The notes beneath the pieces were generated by a model. It made no database searches, was not told the origin of the DNA, and was given only the letters and a program-made list of their open reading frames with translations. The translations under genes were made by a program, and so were the position numbers. A stretch of 39,754 bases of DNA from NCBI GenBank assembly GCA_900489925.1, contig UEHQ01000025.1, positions 1 to 39,754 on the forward strand. The letters run 5' to 3'. Positions within the stretch are counted from its first letter, which is position 1, and each line of letters begins with the position of its first letter. Source of the DNA: Hyphomicrobiales bacterium (GTDB lineage: Bacteria; Pseudomonadota; Alphaproteobacteria; Rhizobiales; Rhizobiaceae). Below, in pieces: positions 1-10,400 of the stretch.

Positions 1-3000
1 CATTCGTACGATATGGCTTGGCACCATGTAGTCCGGCAGCGTCTTTGACAGATGCTCGGTCAGCTTCGTTTCGTCCAGAACAGCGCTCGTGCGGACATAG
101 GCGACGATCCTGGTATCGCCCGGCTGATCCTCCCGTGCCAGAACCACCGTTTCCTCCACGCCGGGGAACGCATTCGCCCTCGCCTCGATCTCGCCGAGTT
201 CGATGCGGTAACCGCGCACCTTGACCTGATGATCGGCGCGACCGAGAAACAGCAATTCGCGTGCCGGCGTCATGCGCACCATGTCGCCGGTGCGATACAT
301 CCGCCCTTCATGGAAGGGGTTCGCAAGGAACCGTTCAGCCGTCAGTTCCGCCCTGTTAAGGTAGCCACGCGTCACGCCGTCCCCGCCGATGTACAGTTCG
401 CCATCGGCGCCGCACGGAACAGGTTCGAAGTGCTCATCGAGGACATAGAGCTGCGTGTTGGCGATCGGTTCGCCCAGCGGCACGATCCCGGCGGTCGGTT
501 GTGCGACGCGGGTTGCCGACCAGATCGTCGTTTCCGTCGGGCCATACATGTTTGTCACGGGCGCGCTGGCGACGCGCCGCATATCGTCCAGCAGCGATCC
601 ATGCAAAGCCTCTCCGCCGATGAAGATCTGCTCCAAATCGACGAATGCGTCTCGGTCTTCCTCCGAGATCAGGAACATGCGGGCCATCGACGGCGTGCAC
701 TGGAAGTGCGTGACCCCATGGCGGCTGACTTCGCCCGCGAATCCGAGCTCGGTGGCAGGTTCATTGACGGTGACCGTACGGGCTTCGCGCACCAATTGCG
801 CCAGCGGTTCCAGGCGATCGAGGATGATGTTGTCGCTGACGCCGAAGTCGATCAGGCAGGCGATTTCGTCCACGCCGATGGCCGCGACCTGGCTGAGCCG
901 AGCGTGGGCATCTTCGATCGTTCCGAACAGACCACTATCTTCGAAATACCGCAGGAATGCGAATTCGAGGATGGCATCAAGCTCGTCCGGCGAAAGCGAC
1001 TGCAGATCGATATCGGACGGAGCCGACAGCCCTTGCGGCTTCTTGAACGCCGGGAAAGCCCAGGCATATTGCTTGATCAGTGCTGCGGCGCTCTTCAGAT
1101 ATTCCTTCATCGGACCGCGCGCGAGATCACGTACCTCGTCACGGTCTTCGCCGAGCAAGGTGTGCAACATCAAAGTGACCTTGTAGTCGTTGGGGTTGCG
1201 TCCCGTCTCGACAAGCGTCTGCCGATAGATCGCAATCTTCTCCGCAAGCTCATCGACCGATTGCCCGAGAAGGTGTGTCAGCACATGGGCGCCCGTGCGC
1301 GCCGCTTCCCTGTAGCTTTCAGGATTGCCCGCCGTCGTCAGCCAGATCGGCAGTTCCTTTTGAACAGGCCGCGGCTGCGTGACGACACTGGCGGTTCCCG
1401 AACCGAAGCTGTACTCGACGCTTTCGCCGCGCCAGAGCTTACGGACCGTTTCGATCTCGGTGACGAGGCTCGCCTTGTTGCGCGGCGGCGCATTCTCCGG
1501 CCGCAGCACGAAGTCTTCAGGCATCCAACCGGAGGCAAAGGCGACCGCCACGCGTCCATTGCTGATATTGTCGACTACCGCCCATTCCTCGGCGACGCGC
1601 AGAGGGTGATGCAACGGCAGAACGCAACTGCCGGCGCGGATCGACACATTCTTTGTGACAGCCGCTACGGCAGCACCCGTGACAGCCGGGTTCGGATAGG
1701 GTCCCCCAAAGGCATGGAAATGACGCTCCGGCGTCCAGACCGCCTGAAAATCGTTCTGATCGGCGAACTTTGCGCCTTCGAGCAGAAGGTTATACTTTCC
1801 GGCCTCGGTTCCGTTGTCGTTGCCCCAGTAGAACAGGCCGAAATCCAGCACCTTACCCGTCGGGCGCCGCGACGGCGCCTTGTTCTTGGCGACCGCGCTT
1901 GCGTGGATCACGACCTTGAAACCGCGCGACAGGGTCCAGAAAAGCTCCAACACCGAAATATCGAAAGAAAGGCTGGTCACGGCAAGCCAGACATTCTGGC
2001 GGTCCGCGCGCCGGCCAATGCGCTCATCCATGCCGGCGAAGAAATTGACGACGTTGCGATGCTCGACCATCACGCCTTTGGGATTACCGGTCGAACCCGA
2101 GGTGTAGATGACATAGGCGAGATTTTCGGGACGAGCGGCGCTTGTGGCGCTTTCCACCGATGGCTCACCGGCAGTGATATCGTCTACGAAGACGATGCGC
2201 ACATCGCCAAGGCCCGAGGTTACCATGCCGCGTTTGGCGATGACCAATCTGACCTTGCTGTCCTTTGCCATGAAGGCCAGCCGCTCGGCCGGAAAGTCCG
2301 GGTCAAGCGGGACATAAGCGCCGCCGGCCTTGTGGACGGCGAGTGCGGCAACGACAAGCTCGAGCGAACGGGGCAGATGCAACCCGACCAGAGCATCCGG
2401 CCCAACGCTCTCGCGGGACAGAACCTGCGCAATCCGGTTGGCCCAACTGTTCATTTGCGCGTAAGTCAGCGACTGATCTCGATATGACAACGCCTCGGCA
2501 TCCGGTGTCAGCCCAACTTGTCTTTCGATCAACTGGTGCACGCAAAGATGACGCTCGTAGTCGAGCGCAGTCTCGTTCCAGTCAAACAGCACCTGCTTAC
2601 GCTCGCCGGCGGACATCAAGGGCAATTCGCCCAACAGTCCCGATTTTTCCGCGAACGCCGCGCCAAAGGCCGCAAGCCTTTCACAGAGTTGCTTGATGAA
2701 GTCACTGGTGACCCGGTTTTCGTCGTAAGCCACCTGTACCCGCCCGCCGAGCACAAACGTAACGGCGCATCCCTCGATCACACTTGCGCGAGCATCCTCG
2801 CCCACGGCAATTCCAAAGGTCAGGCGCGGCTCGGACACATCAGGCGAGCGGTCGGCCAGGTCGCCAAGGTAAGCGCGCCGCTTCACCAGCTGCCCAAGCG
2901 CCTGCTGTGTCTCCTCGGCAAAGGCCGCGGCCTGCATCCCACGCTTTGCCGTTACTGTCAGTGGCACGGCATCGGAGAAATAGCCGGGAAAGCGCCGATT

Positions 3001-4170
3001 GGGCGCGCGGACCTCATCGTCGGCATAGGCGACGCTCAGACCTTCGCGCTTCGAAAGTCTGCCGATGAATGCAGCAATCATGGCGACTTTGTCACTGTCT
3101 GACGCTGCTGGCAGCGGCAGTTCGATGCTGTTGATACGGGCCGGGCGCGATGACAGATACCCACCAATATCAGGAAGGTCGACATCCACGACGGTGGCCA
3201 ACCCGCGGCGATGCCAGGCCTCATGACGGGCAGCCTCGGCCACCATCGCATCCAGTGCATGAGCCGCGTCGTCGTCGAACTCTGGCAACCGCTCACCCGG
3301 GCGCACGACAGTGGAAAGATCGATGTCACGATGTTCAAGATCGACGCGCACGGCTCCATCCGGCTCAGCCACGACCAGACTGCCCCTTGCCGCCGACAGG
3401 ACTGTTCCCGGCTCAGCGAAGACGGGCTCATCGTGCTTGGCGACATCTGCAACATGGAACAGTTGATGGCCCACTCTCAGCTTCGGCTTGACCAGCGCAT
3501 TCGCCCTGTCGCTGCCAAAGTTCAGCGCACGCACCAGACGGGAAATCTCCTCGACCGGTAGCCGGAACGAAATGGTTCCCGCCGCTGCCGGTCGCTGATC
3601 ACGGCTGAAATAGCGTCGGCTCGAAAAATCCTGCGGCACGGGCACTAGGGAACCGCGCTCGATGTCCGAGAGCATGGTGGCAAATGCGCTCATGCCGGCT
3701 TCGAAGCACTTCGCGTTCAGCGTCAGTGCGGTCTCGTCCTCCGCTACGTCGAAAAGCGTCTGGGCATAGATCGCGCCTTCGTCGATGCCCGAGGTGATCT
3801 CATGCCAGGTGATGCCGTATCGCCGTTCCCCAGCCATCAGCGCCCATGAGGGGGTGTTCAACCCCGCATAGGTAGGCAGCGGTCCGTCATGGAAATTGAC
3901 GGCACCGCGCTTGGCGCCACGCCAGACTGCCTCCGGTACCAGCTTCAGATTGACGATGCTGAAGAGCCAGTCATAGTCGAGCCCGGCCAGCTGGGATGCG
4001 TAGGATGCGTCATGGGCGAAAACCGGCACGTCGCGCTCAGCAGCCCATCTCCGCACGGGCTCGCTGGCAGTCACGACGGCAAGGAGTTCATGTCCTCCGC
4101 CCCTCAGCATCTCCGCGCATTGCGCAAGAAGAAATCCATCTCCAACTAAAACGCACTTGAAATTGGCCAT
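1..4170 (-). CDS. NRPS, partial: formyltransferase - half condensation domain - adenylation domain split by luciferase-like monooxygenase
   Basis: Reads leftward from ATG 4170 and runs off the window at base 1; 1390 codons are present without a stop (I checked the register through the gene). Residues 1 to about 250 are a Met-tRNA-formyltransferase-like domain with the catalytic trio N92, H94 (NFHDGPLP) and D130 (GIDEGA), spaced as in E. coli Fmt. About residues 350-540 resemble only the C-terminal half of a condensation domain (FPGYFSDAVPL); no HHxxxDG motif is seen. An adenylation domain then starts; its A4 motif FDISVLELFW is near residue 736. At about residues 775-1125 it is interrupted by a flavin-dependent luciferase-like monooxygenase (VLDFGLFYWG, VWTPERHFH, SNGRVAVAFASGW). 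Adenylation motifs resume with NMYGPTET, GELYIGGDGVTRGY, YRTGD and KVRGYRIELGEIE. The carrier domain must lie beyond the window. This architecture is the MupA/Atu3671 type known from Agrobacterium. The divergent PKS suggests one hybrid product. The substrate is not predicted. Confidence 0.93.
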   Translation of the reverse strand, partial: MANFKCVLVGDGFLLAQCAEMLRGGGHELLAVVTASEPVRRWAAERDVPVFAHDASYASQLAGLDYDWLFSIVNLKLVPEAVWRGAKRGAVNFHDGPLPTYAGLNTPSWALMAGERRYGITWHEITSGIDEGAIYAQTLFDVAEDETALTLNAKCFEAGMSAFATMLSDIERGSLVPVPQDFSSRRYFSRDQRPAAAGTISFRLPVEEISRLVRALNFGSDRANALVKPKLRVGHQLFHVADVAKHDEPVFAEPGTVLSAARGSLVVAEPDGAVRVDLEHRDIDLSTVVRPGERLPEFDDDAAHALDAMVAEAARHEAWHRRGLATVVDVDLPDIGGYLSSRPARINSIELPLPAASDSDKVAMIAAFIGRLSKREGLSVAYADDEVRAPNRRFPGYFSDAVPLTVTAKRGMQAAAFAEETQQALGQLVKRRAYLGDLADRSPDVSEPRLTFGIAVGEDARASVIEGCAVTFVLGGRVQVAYDENRVTSDFIKQLCERLAAFGAAFAEKSGLLGELPLMSAGERKQVLFDWNETALDYERHLCVHQLIERQVGLTPDAEALSYRDQSLTYAQMNSWANRIAQVLSRESVGPDALVGLHLPRSLELVVAALAVHKAGGAYVPLDPDFPAERLAFMAKDSKVRLVIAKRGMVTSGLGDVRIVFVDDITAGEPSVESATSAARPENLAYVIYTSGSTGNPKGVMVEHRNVVNFFAGMDERIGRRADRQNVWLAVTSLSFDISVLELFWTLSRGFKVVIHASAVAKNKAPSRRPTGKVLDFGLFYWGNDNGTEAGKYNLLLEGAKFADQNDFQAVWTPERHFHAFGGPYPNPAVTGAAVAAVTKNVSIRAGSCVLPLHHPLRVAEEWAVVDNISNGRVAVAFASGWMPEDFVLRPENAPPRNKASLVTEIETVRKLWRGESVEYSFGSGTASVVTQPRPVQKELPIWLTTAGNPESYREAARTGAHVLTHLLGQSVDELAEKIAIYRQTLVETGRNPNDYKVTLMLHTLLGEDRDEVRDLARGPMKEYLKSAAALIKQYAWAFPAFKKPQGLSAPSDIDLQSLSPDELDAILEFAFLRYFEDSGLFGTIEDAHARLSQVAAIGVDEIACLIDFGVSDNIILDRLEPLAQLVREARTVTVNEPATELGFAGEVSRHGVTHFQCTPSMARMFLISEEDRDAFVDLEQIFIGGEALHGSLLDDMRRVASAPVTNMYGPTETTIWSATRVAQPTAGIVPLGEPIANTQLYVLDEHFEPVPCGADGELYIGGDGVTRGYLNRAELTAERFLANPFHEGRMYRTGDMVRMTPARELLFLGRADHQVKVRGYRIELGEIEARANAFPGVEETVVLAREDQPGDTRIVAYVRTSAVLDETKLTEHLSKTLPDYMVPSHIVRM

Positions 4171-4457
4171 GATCCCTCACTTCCGCTGCACACACATCTA
4201 CAAAATGCGCCAAAAATGAACGCCGCGGCTTTCGGCGGCGGCAATACTATCATTGTTATACTTCAATCCTGCACGCAATAAATCAACAAGGCAATTTAGT
4301 CTTAATTTGCATAGAATATCTAAGGACATACCCTAAAGGCGTAATTGAGCTTATCTGCCCGCGCGAGCACAATGGGATATGGTGATTGCGCCAACACTCA
4401 AGTCTTGGTAAGCAACATCAAAGCATTTCGATGTATATCGTTTAAATAGAGTTCGGG
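4171..4457. promoter_or_regulatory. AT-rich divergent control region between NRPS and PKS genes
   Basis: 287 bp between the two divergent biosynthesis genes, clearly richer in A/T than the flanking coding DNA, so both promoters must lie here. A partial palindrome TAGAATATCTA at 4312-4322 loosely resembles Irr-type iron control elements, but it lacks one base of the usual spacing and I do not rely on it. No convincing RirA or Fur box was found. The PKS start has only a weak ribosome site (TTCGGG just before ATG 4458). Confidence 0.5.
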
Positions 4458-7400
4458 ATGTTAGATAAATCTGAAGAAGTCGGCAGCAACGATATCGCAA
4501 TTGTTGGCATGGCACTTAGAGTGCCCGGCGCTCGCAACATTGGCGAATTCTGGTCTAACCTTCGCAACGGCGTTGAATCTGTTCGAGATATTTCCGATGA
4601 GGAGCTGAAATCATCGGGAGAGCCGGCCGCGAAGCTACACCATCCAAATTACGTCAGGCGAACTGCTGACCTTCCCGACATGGAGATGTTCGATGCCGAA
4701 TTCTTTGGGATGAGCCCCAAAGAAGCTGCCATCATGGACCCGCAGCACCGCCACTTTCTCGAGTGTGCATGGGAAGCGATGGAAGATGCCGGGATTACGC
4801 CTGATAGCAGCGAGGGCCCGGTCGGGGTCTTTGCCGGCAGCGGGATGGGCAGCTACTTCTACTTCAATGTCTGCAGCAACAAGCAGCTGGTCGATCAGGT
4901 CGGCATGTTCCTGCTGCGCCATACCGGCAACGACAAGGATTTCCTCGCCACGCGCACGTCGTTCGCGCTTAACCTTCATGGCCCCAGTGTCAACATCCAA
5001 ACGGCCTGCTCGACCTCTCTGGTCGCGGTACATTACGCATGCCAGAGCCTGCTCAGCGGCGAATGCGACATGGCCCTTGCCGGCGGCGTGACGATCGAAT
5101 TTCCTCATCGTCGCGGCTACATCTTCCAGCCTGGCGAAATCCTGTCGCCGGATGGCCACTGCAGGCCGTTCGACCATCGCGCCGCCGGCACTGTTTTCGG
5201 CAGCGGCGTCGGCGTCGTAGCGCTGCGCCGGGCGTCCGATGCAATCCGCGACGGCGATATTATTCATGCGATCATCAAGGGAACTGCGGTCAACAACGAC
5301 GGCGCAAGCAAGGCTAGCTATCTCGCGCCAAGCGTAACCGGCCAGGCGGAAGCGATCATCGAAGCACAAGGGCTGGCAGGCGTATCCGCCGACTCGATCG
5401 GCTATGTCGAATGCCACGGCACCGGGACACCGCTCGGCGACCCGATTGAAGTGAGGGCGCTAACGGAGGCTTTCAGGCAAACCAGCGCCCGCAAAGGCTA
5501 TTGCCGCATCGGTTCGGTCAAGTCGAACATCGGGCATCTGGATACAGCGGCCGGCGTCGTCGGCTTGATCAAGGCATCATTGGCGCTGAAACACGGAGAA
5601 ATCCCGCCGACCGTAGGCTTCGAGGAGCCGAATAAGGCGCTCGATATCGGCAACACGCCATTTGTCGTTGCTGACCGCCTGGTTAGATGGCCATCAGAAG
5701 GTGGTCCGCGCAGGGCAGCGGTGAACTCCCTTGGCGTCGGTGGCACCAATGCCCACGCAATCCTGCAGGAGGCACCGCCCGAAACACGCCGCACCAACAA
5801 CAATATCAGCGAGGAGCCCCTGCTTCTTCTGCTTTCTTCGCGCCAGAAGAAGGGTTTGGCGCGGGCTGCACAGAACCTGTCCCACGCAATCGCCGAAAAT
5901 CCGCACCTGTCGCTTTCGGATACCGCCTATACGCTGCTCAACGGACGAAAGCACTTCGAGCACAGGCTTGTGCTTGCCGTTTCGGGTAGGGATGACGCGC
6001 TGACGGCCCTCTCAAAGATCGACTCCACCCGAGCCTTCGTGCACACGCCAGTCGCTGATCGGCCGGAGGCCACATTCGTCTTTCCAGGCGGCGGAATCCA
6101 GCATCCCGGCATGGGCGCCAATCTTTACAGGACCGACGCCCAGTTTCGTGCGTCGGTCGACGAGGGATTATCCTATTTGCCGAGGGATGCGGCCGACGAA
6201 ATCCGCTCGATCTGGTTTGCCTCACCTCAAGATTATGCGGCGGCCAGCGCTCGGTTCCTGCGTCCATCGATGCAACTGCCCGCCATCCTAATTCTCGAAG
6301 TCGCAATGGCGCGTTTGTGGATGCGCTGGGGAATCCGGCCTACCGCGCTCATCGGCCACTCGATGGGAGAAAACGCGGCAGCCTGTATTTCCGGCGTAAT
6401 GAGTTTCCAGGATGCCGTGGCGCTCGTTCGCCTGCGTGGCGAGCTCTTCGACACGGTCGAGCCGGGCGGCATGCTGAGCGTGTCGATTGCGCCTCAGGCT
6501 CTCAAGGAGATCTTGCCGCCGGAGCTTGATATCGCATCCATCAATGCGCCGGAACTGTGCGTCGTTTCGGGAACCAACGATGATCTGGACACGTTCGAAA
6601 AGGCGCTTGGCACACGCGGGATCGACGCCAAGCGCGTTCCGATCGACATTGCCGCTCATTCGAGAATGCTTGATGCGATCCTTCCGCGGTTCCGCAGCTT
6701 CCTGCAGACAATCACGCTGCGCACCCCGTTGATCCCCATCGTTTCCAATCGGAGCGGCAACTGGCTGACAGCCGCGGAGGCCACCGATCCCGACTACTGG
6801 GTCAACCATCTGCGCTCGACCGTCCTGTTTTCGGCGGGGGCCTCTGTTCTGGCCCAGACGCCCAACCGCATCTACATCGATGTCGGTCCCGGCAAGACGC
6901 TCTCCTCGCTTTTGAAGCAGCAGGGCGGCATCGAGCCGAACCGGGTGATCAACAGTCTGCCGCACGTCGAAGACACGTTTGATGACAATCTTCATGTTCT
7001 GGGCGCGATCGGCCGTGCGTGGGCGACCGGCCTTCCGGTCAGCATCGATCGGCTGTGGGAAGGAAAAAGCCCCCGGCGTGTCACGATCCCGACCTACGCC
7101 TTCCAGCAGCAGCGATACTTCCTCGATCGCGTCGAGACCAGTTCAGCACCTGCGGTGGACGACGTACCAGCCAAGCAGGTCAACATCGAGGACTGGGGAT
7201 ACAAGCCCAGCTGGAAGCAATCGCTTGCCGACTACACGCTCGGGGCAGAACAGCGCAGCCGGACCTGGCTGGTCTTCGTCGACGAAGCCGGCGTGAGCCA
7301 GGGCCTTGTCGTGCGGCTGCGCGCGGCCGGCCATCGTGTCGTCACCGTGTCCAATGGCGACACCTTCCTGCGACGGAGCGAAGACGACTACATCCTGTGC

Positions 7401-10400
7401 CCGGAGCTGGGAAAGCCCGGCTATGCGGCGCTGCTGCAGTCTCTGGCGACGGACGGCGCCCTTCTCACTGACATCCTGCACATGTGGCTTGTCACGAGCA
7501 AAGAGACCTTCCGTCCAGGGTCGAACTTCTTCCACCGAAACCAGGAATGCGGTTTCTACAGCATCCTTCATCTCGCCCAGGCCATCGGCGACAGCGGCGA
7601 CGTGTCGAAGCTTAATTTGATCGTGGCGACGAACGGCATGCAGCGGGTGTTCGACGAGGCCGTGCCCTATCCTGAAAAGAGCACCGTGCTTGGTCCATCC
7701 CTGGTCCTGCCAAAAGAAATGGCAGGATCGACCGTCCGGCTGGTCGACGTGGTTCTCCCTACCGTTTCCCCGAAGGCAAAACCACTGGCATCGCTGTTTT
7801 CGTCCGGTACGAAGGCAATGGCTCCAGACACGAGTTTCGACGAGCTCCACCAGCAGCTGTGGGAGGATATCCTCGCCACGCCTTCGTCCGAGACCGTTGC
7901 CTACCGCAATGGGCGCAGATGGACTCGCACCTACGAAAGGCTGCCCCTGAACGACCTGCCGGGCGATCAGGCGATACTGAAGCAGGGTGGCGTCTACATG
8001 TTCACCGGTGGTCTTGGCGAACTCGCACTTGATACGGCACGGCAGCTGGCTACGCGCTACGGCGCCAAACTCGTTCTCATCGGCCGCACAGAGCTGCCAG
8101 CGCGCGACGAATGGGTTGCCTATGAAAGGCTCCATGGGCACGACACGGTTCGCCGGGCGATCTCGGCGATCCGCAAGCTCGAGGAACTCGGCGCCGCCGT
8201 CCTCTATCTTGTCGCGGATGTCAGCAATCCACAGGCGATAAGAGATGCCGTGTCGACCGCGCGCACTCAGTTTGGTGGGATTGACGGCGTGTTCCATACG
8301 GCAGGTGTCGTCGATGACGACCTCATGCAGCTGAAGACCGAAGACAGCATCGAGCGGGTTCTCGCGCCAAAAACTCTGGGAACCGCGGTGCTGAACGAGG
8401 CATTGGCCGATCTACCGCTCGACTTCCTCATTCTGTTTTCGTCGACCAGCACGGACACCGCGCCAGCGGGTCAGGCGGACTATGTTGCTGCGAACGCCTA
8501 TCTGAACGCCTTTGCGGAGAGCTGCGCTTCCAGGAAGGACCGGAAGACCATCGCTGTTCACTGGGGCGTATGGGCAGATGTCGGCCTAGCTGCACGGGCG
8601 ACGGCCACAAAACGACGCGGCGACGTCGAGGCTCTGTCCGGCTCCGCCAATGGCCCGTTGTTCCAACGATGGGTCGAGGACGAAGACGGCACTCCGTGGC
8701 TCGAAACCACGCTCAACGACGACCACTGGATGCTGAACGAACACCGACTGGTTTCCGGCCAGCCGGTCATGCCCGGCACCGGTTTTGTGGAGATGATGCT
8801 GCAAGTGGCGCGCGAATATGGCTTCGAGCAGCCGCTGGCGCTTGATGACGTCCAGTTCGTGCGGCCGTTGACGATCTCGGCGGGGAGACCTCGCATCGTC
8901 CGCGCACGACTTGAACCTGCCGGTTGGGGATACCGCGTTATCGTACAGTCGGCCGTGTCAGCCGGAGAGCGCGTCTCCTCCTTTGAAGAACATGCCGAAG
9001 GGAGCTTCGGATCGCGATATCCTGCGAGCATCGGGCGGCTGGATATTCCGTCGATCGAGGCGCGGTGCCCACAGCGGCGTCATGCGGAAGCGGAACAGAC
9101 TCTGCGCACGGCGCAGGAAGATCATATCCGCTTTGGCCCTCGCTGGAGCGTGCTCAAGTCCATCGCGATCGGCGACGCAGAGGCGATCGCCGAACTCAAG
9201 TTGAACGCGGAAGGCAAGCAGGACCTCGAAGACGGCTTCATTGCTCACCCGGCGCTCCTCGATATCGCAACCGGTTTTGCGATCGGACTTGCGGACGCAT
9301 ACGGATCTCAATCCGTGCTCTGGGCACCGGTCGAATACGGATCGGTGATCGTTTACGGGCCGCTGCCGAGCCGGATCTTCAGTTGGGCAAGGCTGGTCGA
9401 CAGTTCGGAGTTCGGCGAAGGTTACGCGGCCTTCGACATAAGGATCACAGATGCCGACGGCACCGTCGTGCTCGACATCAGCCGGTTTGTCATGAAACAG
9501 CTGAACGACGATCTCAGCCTCAACCAGATGCCGGCAGTCTCCGAGCCATCACCGGTGGAGGCCCACACCACCGAGCCGTCGTCGCCTGCACAGATCCGCT
9601 TCGCAAGGCAGGTTCAAAACGGGATTCGCCCGCAAGAGGGTTTCGACGCTCTGCTTCGTGCGCTTGCGACTGGCCAAACACAACCCATCATCAGCTCGAT
9701 GGATCTGGAGGCACTGCGCAAATTAGCGGCTGAAGCAGCCGTCGAGGAGCCGCCGAGAACTGACGACGGATTTGAGCGACCCGATCTCGATACCGAATTT
9801 GTCGAGCCACGCAATCCGGTCGAGACCGCGATTGCCGATTACTGGAAGACGTTGCTTGGCGTCTCCAAAGTCGGCATTCATGACAATTTCTTCGACCTCG
9901 GCGGCCACTCTCTTATTGCCGTGCGACTGTTCCGCATGATCAAGAAAGACTTTGCCGTCGATTTCCCGATCTCCGCACTATTCGAAGCGCCAACCATTTC
10001 CAAATTCGCGGCACTCATTCAGGATCAGGTCAGTCCATCTGATCAGGTGACAGCAGAGGGTGGCCAGGGCGATACACCTTTCAAGGCGACGCACCTGGTA
10101 TTGATGTCGGACGGAAAATCTCGAAGCAGCCGTCCCGTCTTCATCTGCGCCGGCATGTTCGGAAACGTTCTCAATCTTCGCCATCTGGCATTGGCGTTGG
10201 GTCAGGATCGTCCGGTCTATGGCTTGCAGGCCCGCGGCCTCTACGGCGACCAGCAGCCTCACGAAACGTTCGAAGAGATGGCACGCGACTACATAGCCGA
10301 AATACGCACGGTTCAGGCGGAAGGGCCTTATCTTCTGGCCGGATATTCCGGCGGCGGCATCGCCGCCTACGAAATTGCTCGCCAGCTCCAGGCTGATGGC

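Noticed and set aside
52..2487. 811-codon open frame on the plus strand
   Set aside because: It is the exact antisense register of the NRPS gene; the minus strand gives clear adenylation and monooxygenase motifs while this frame gives Arg/Asp/His-rich sequence without family resemblance.
4312..4322. Irr-type iron control element TAGAATATCTA
   Set aside because: Only 4-bp arms and the wrong spacing compared with the usual element; too weak to claim iron control.
7143..8297. 384-codon open frame on the minus strand
   Set aside because: Lies inside the PKS ketoreductase region on the opposite strand; no ribosome site or family likeness. A GC-rich shadow.
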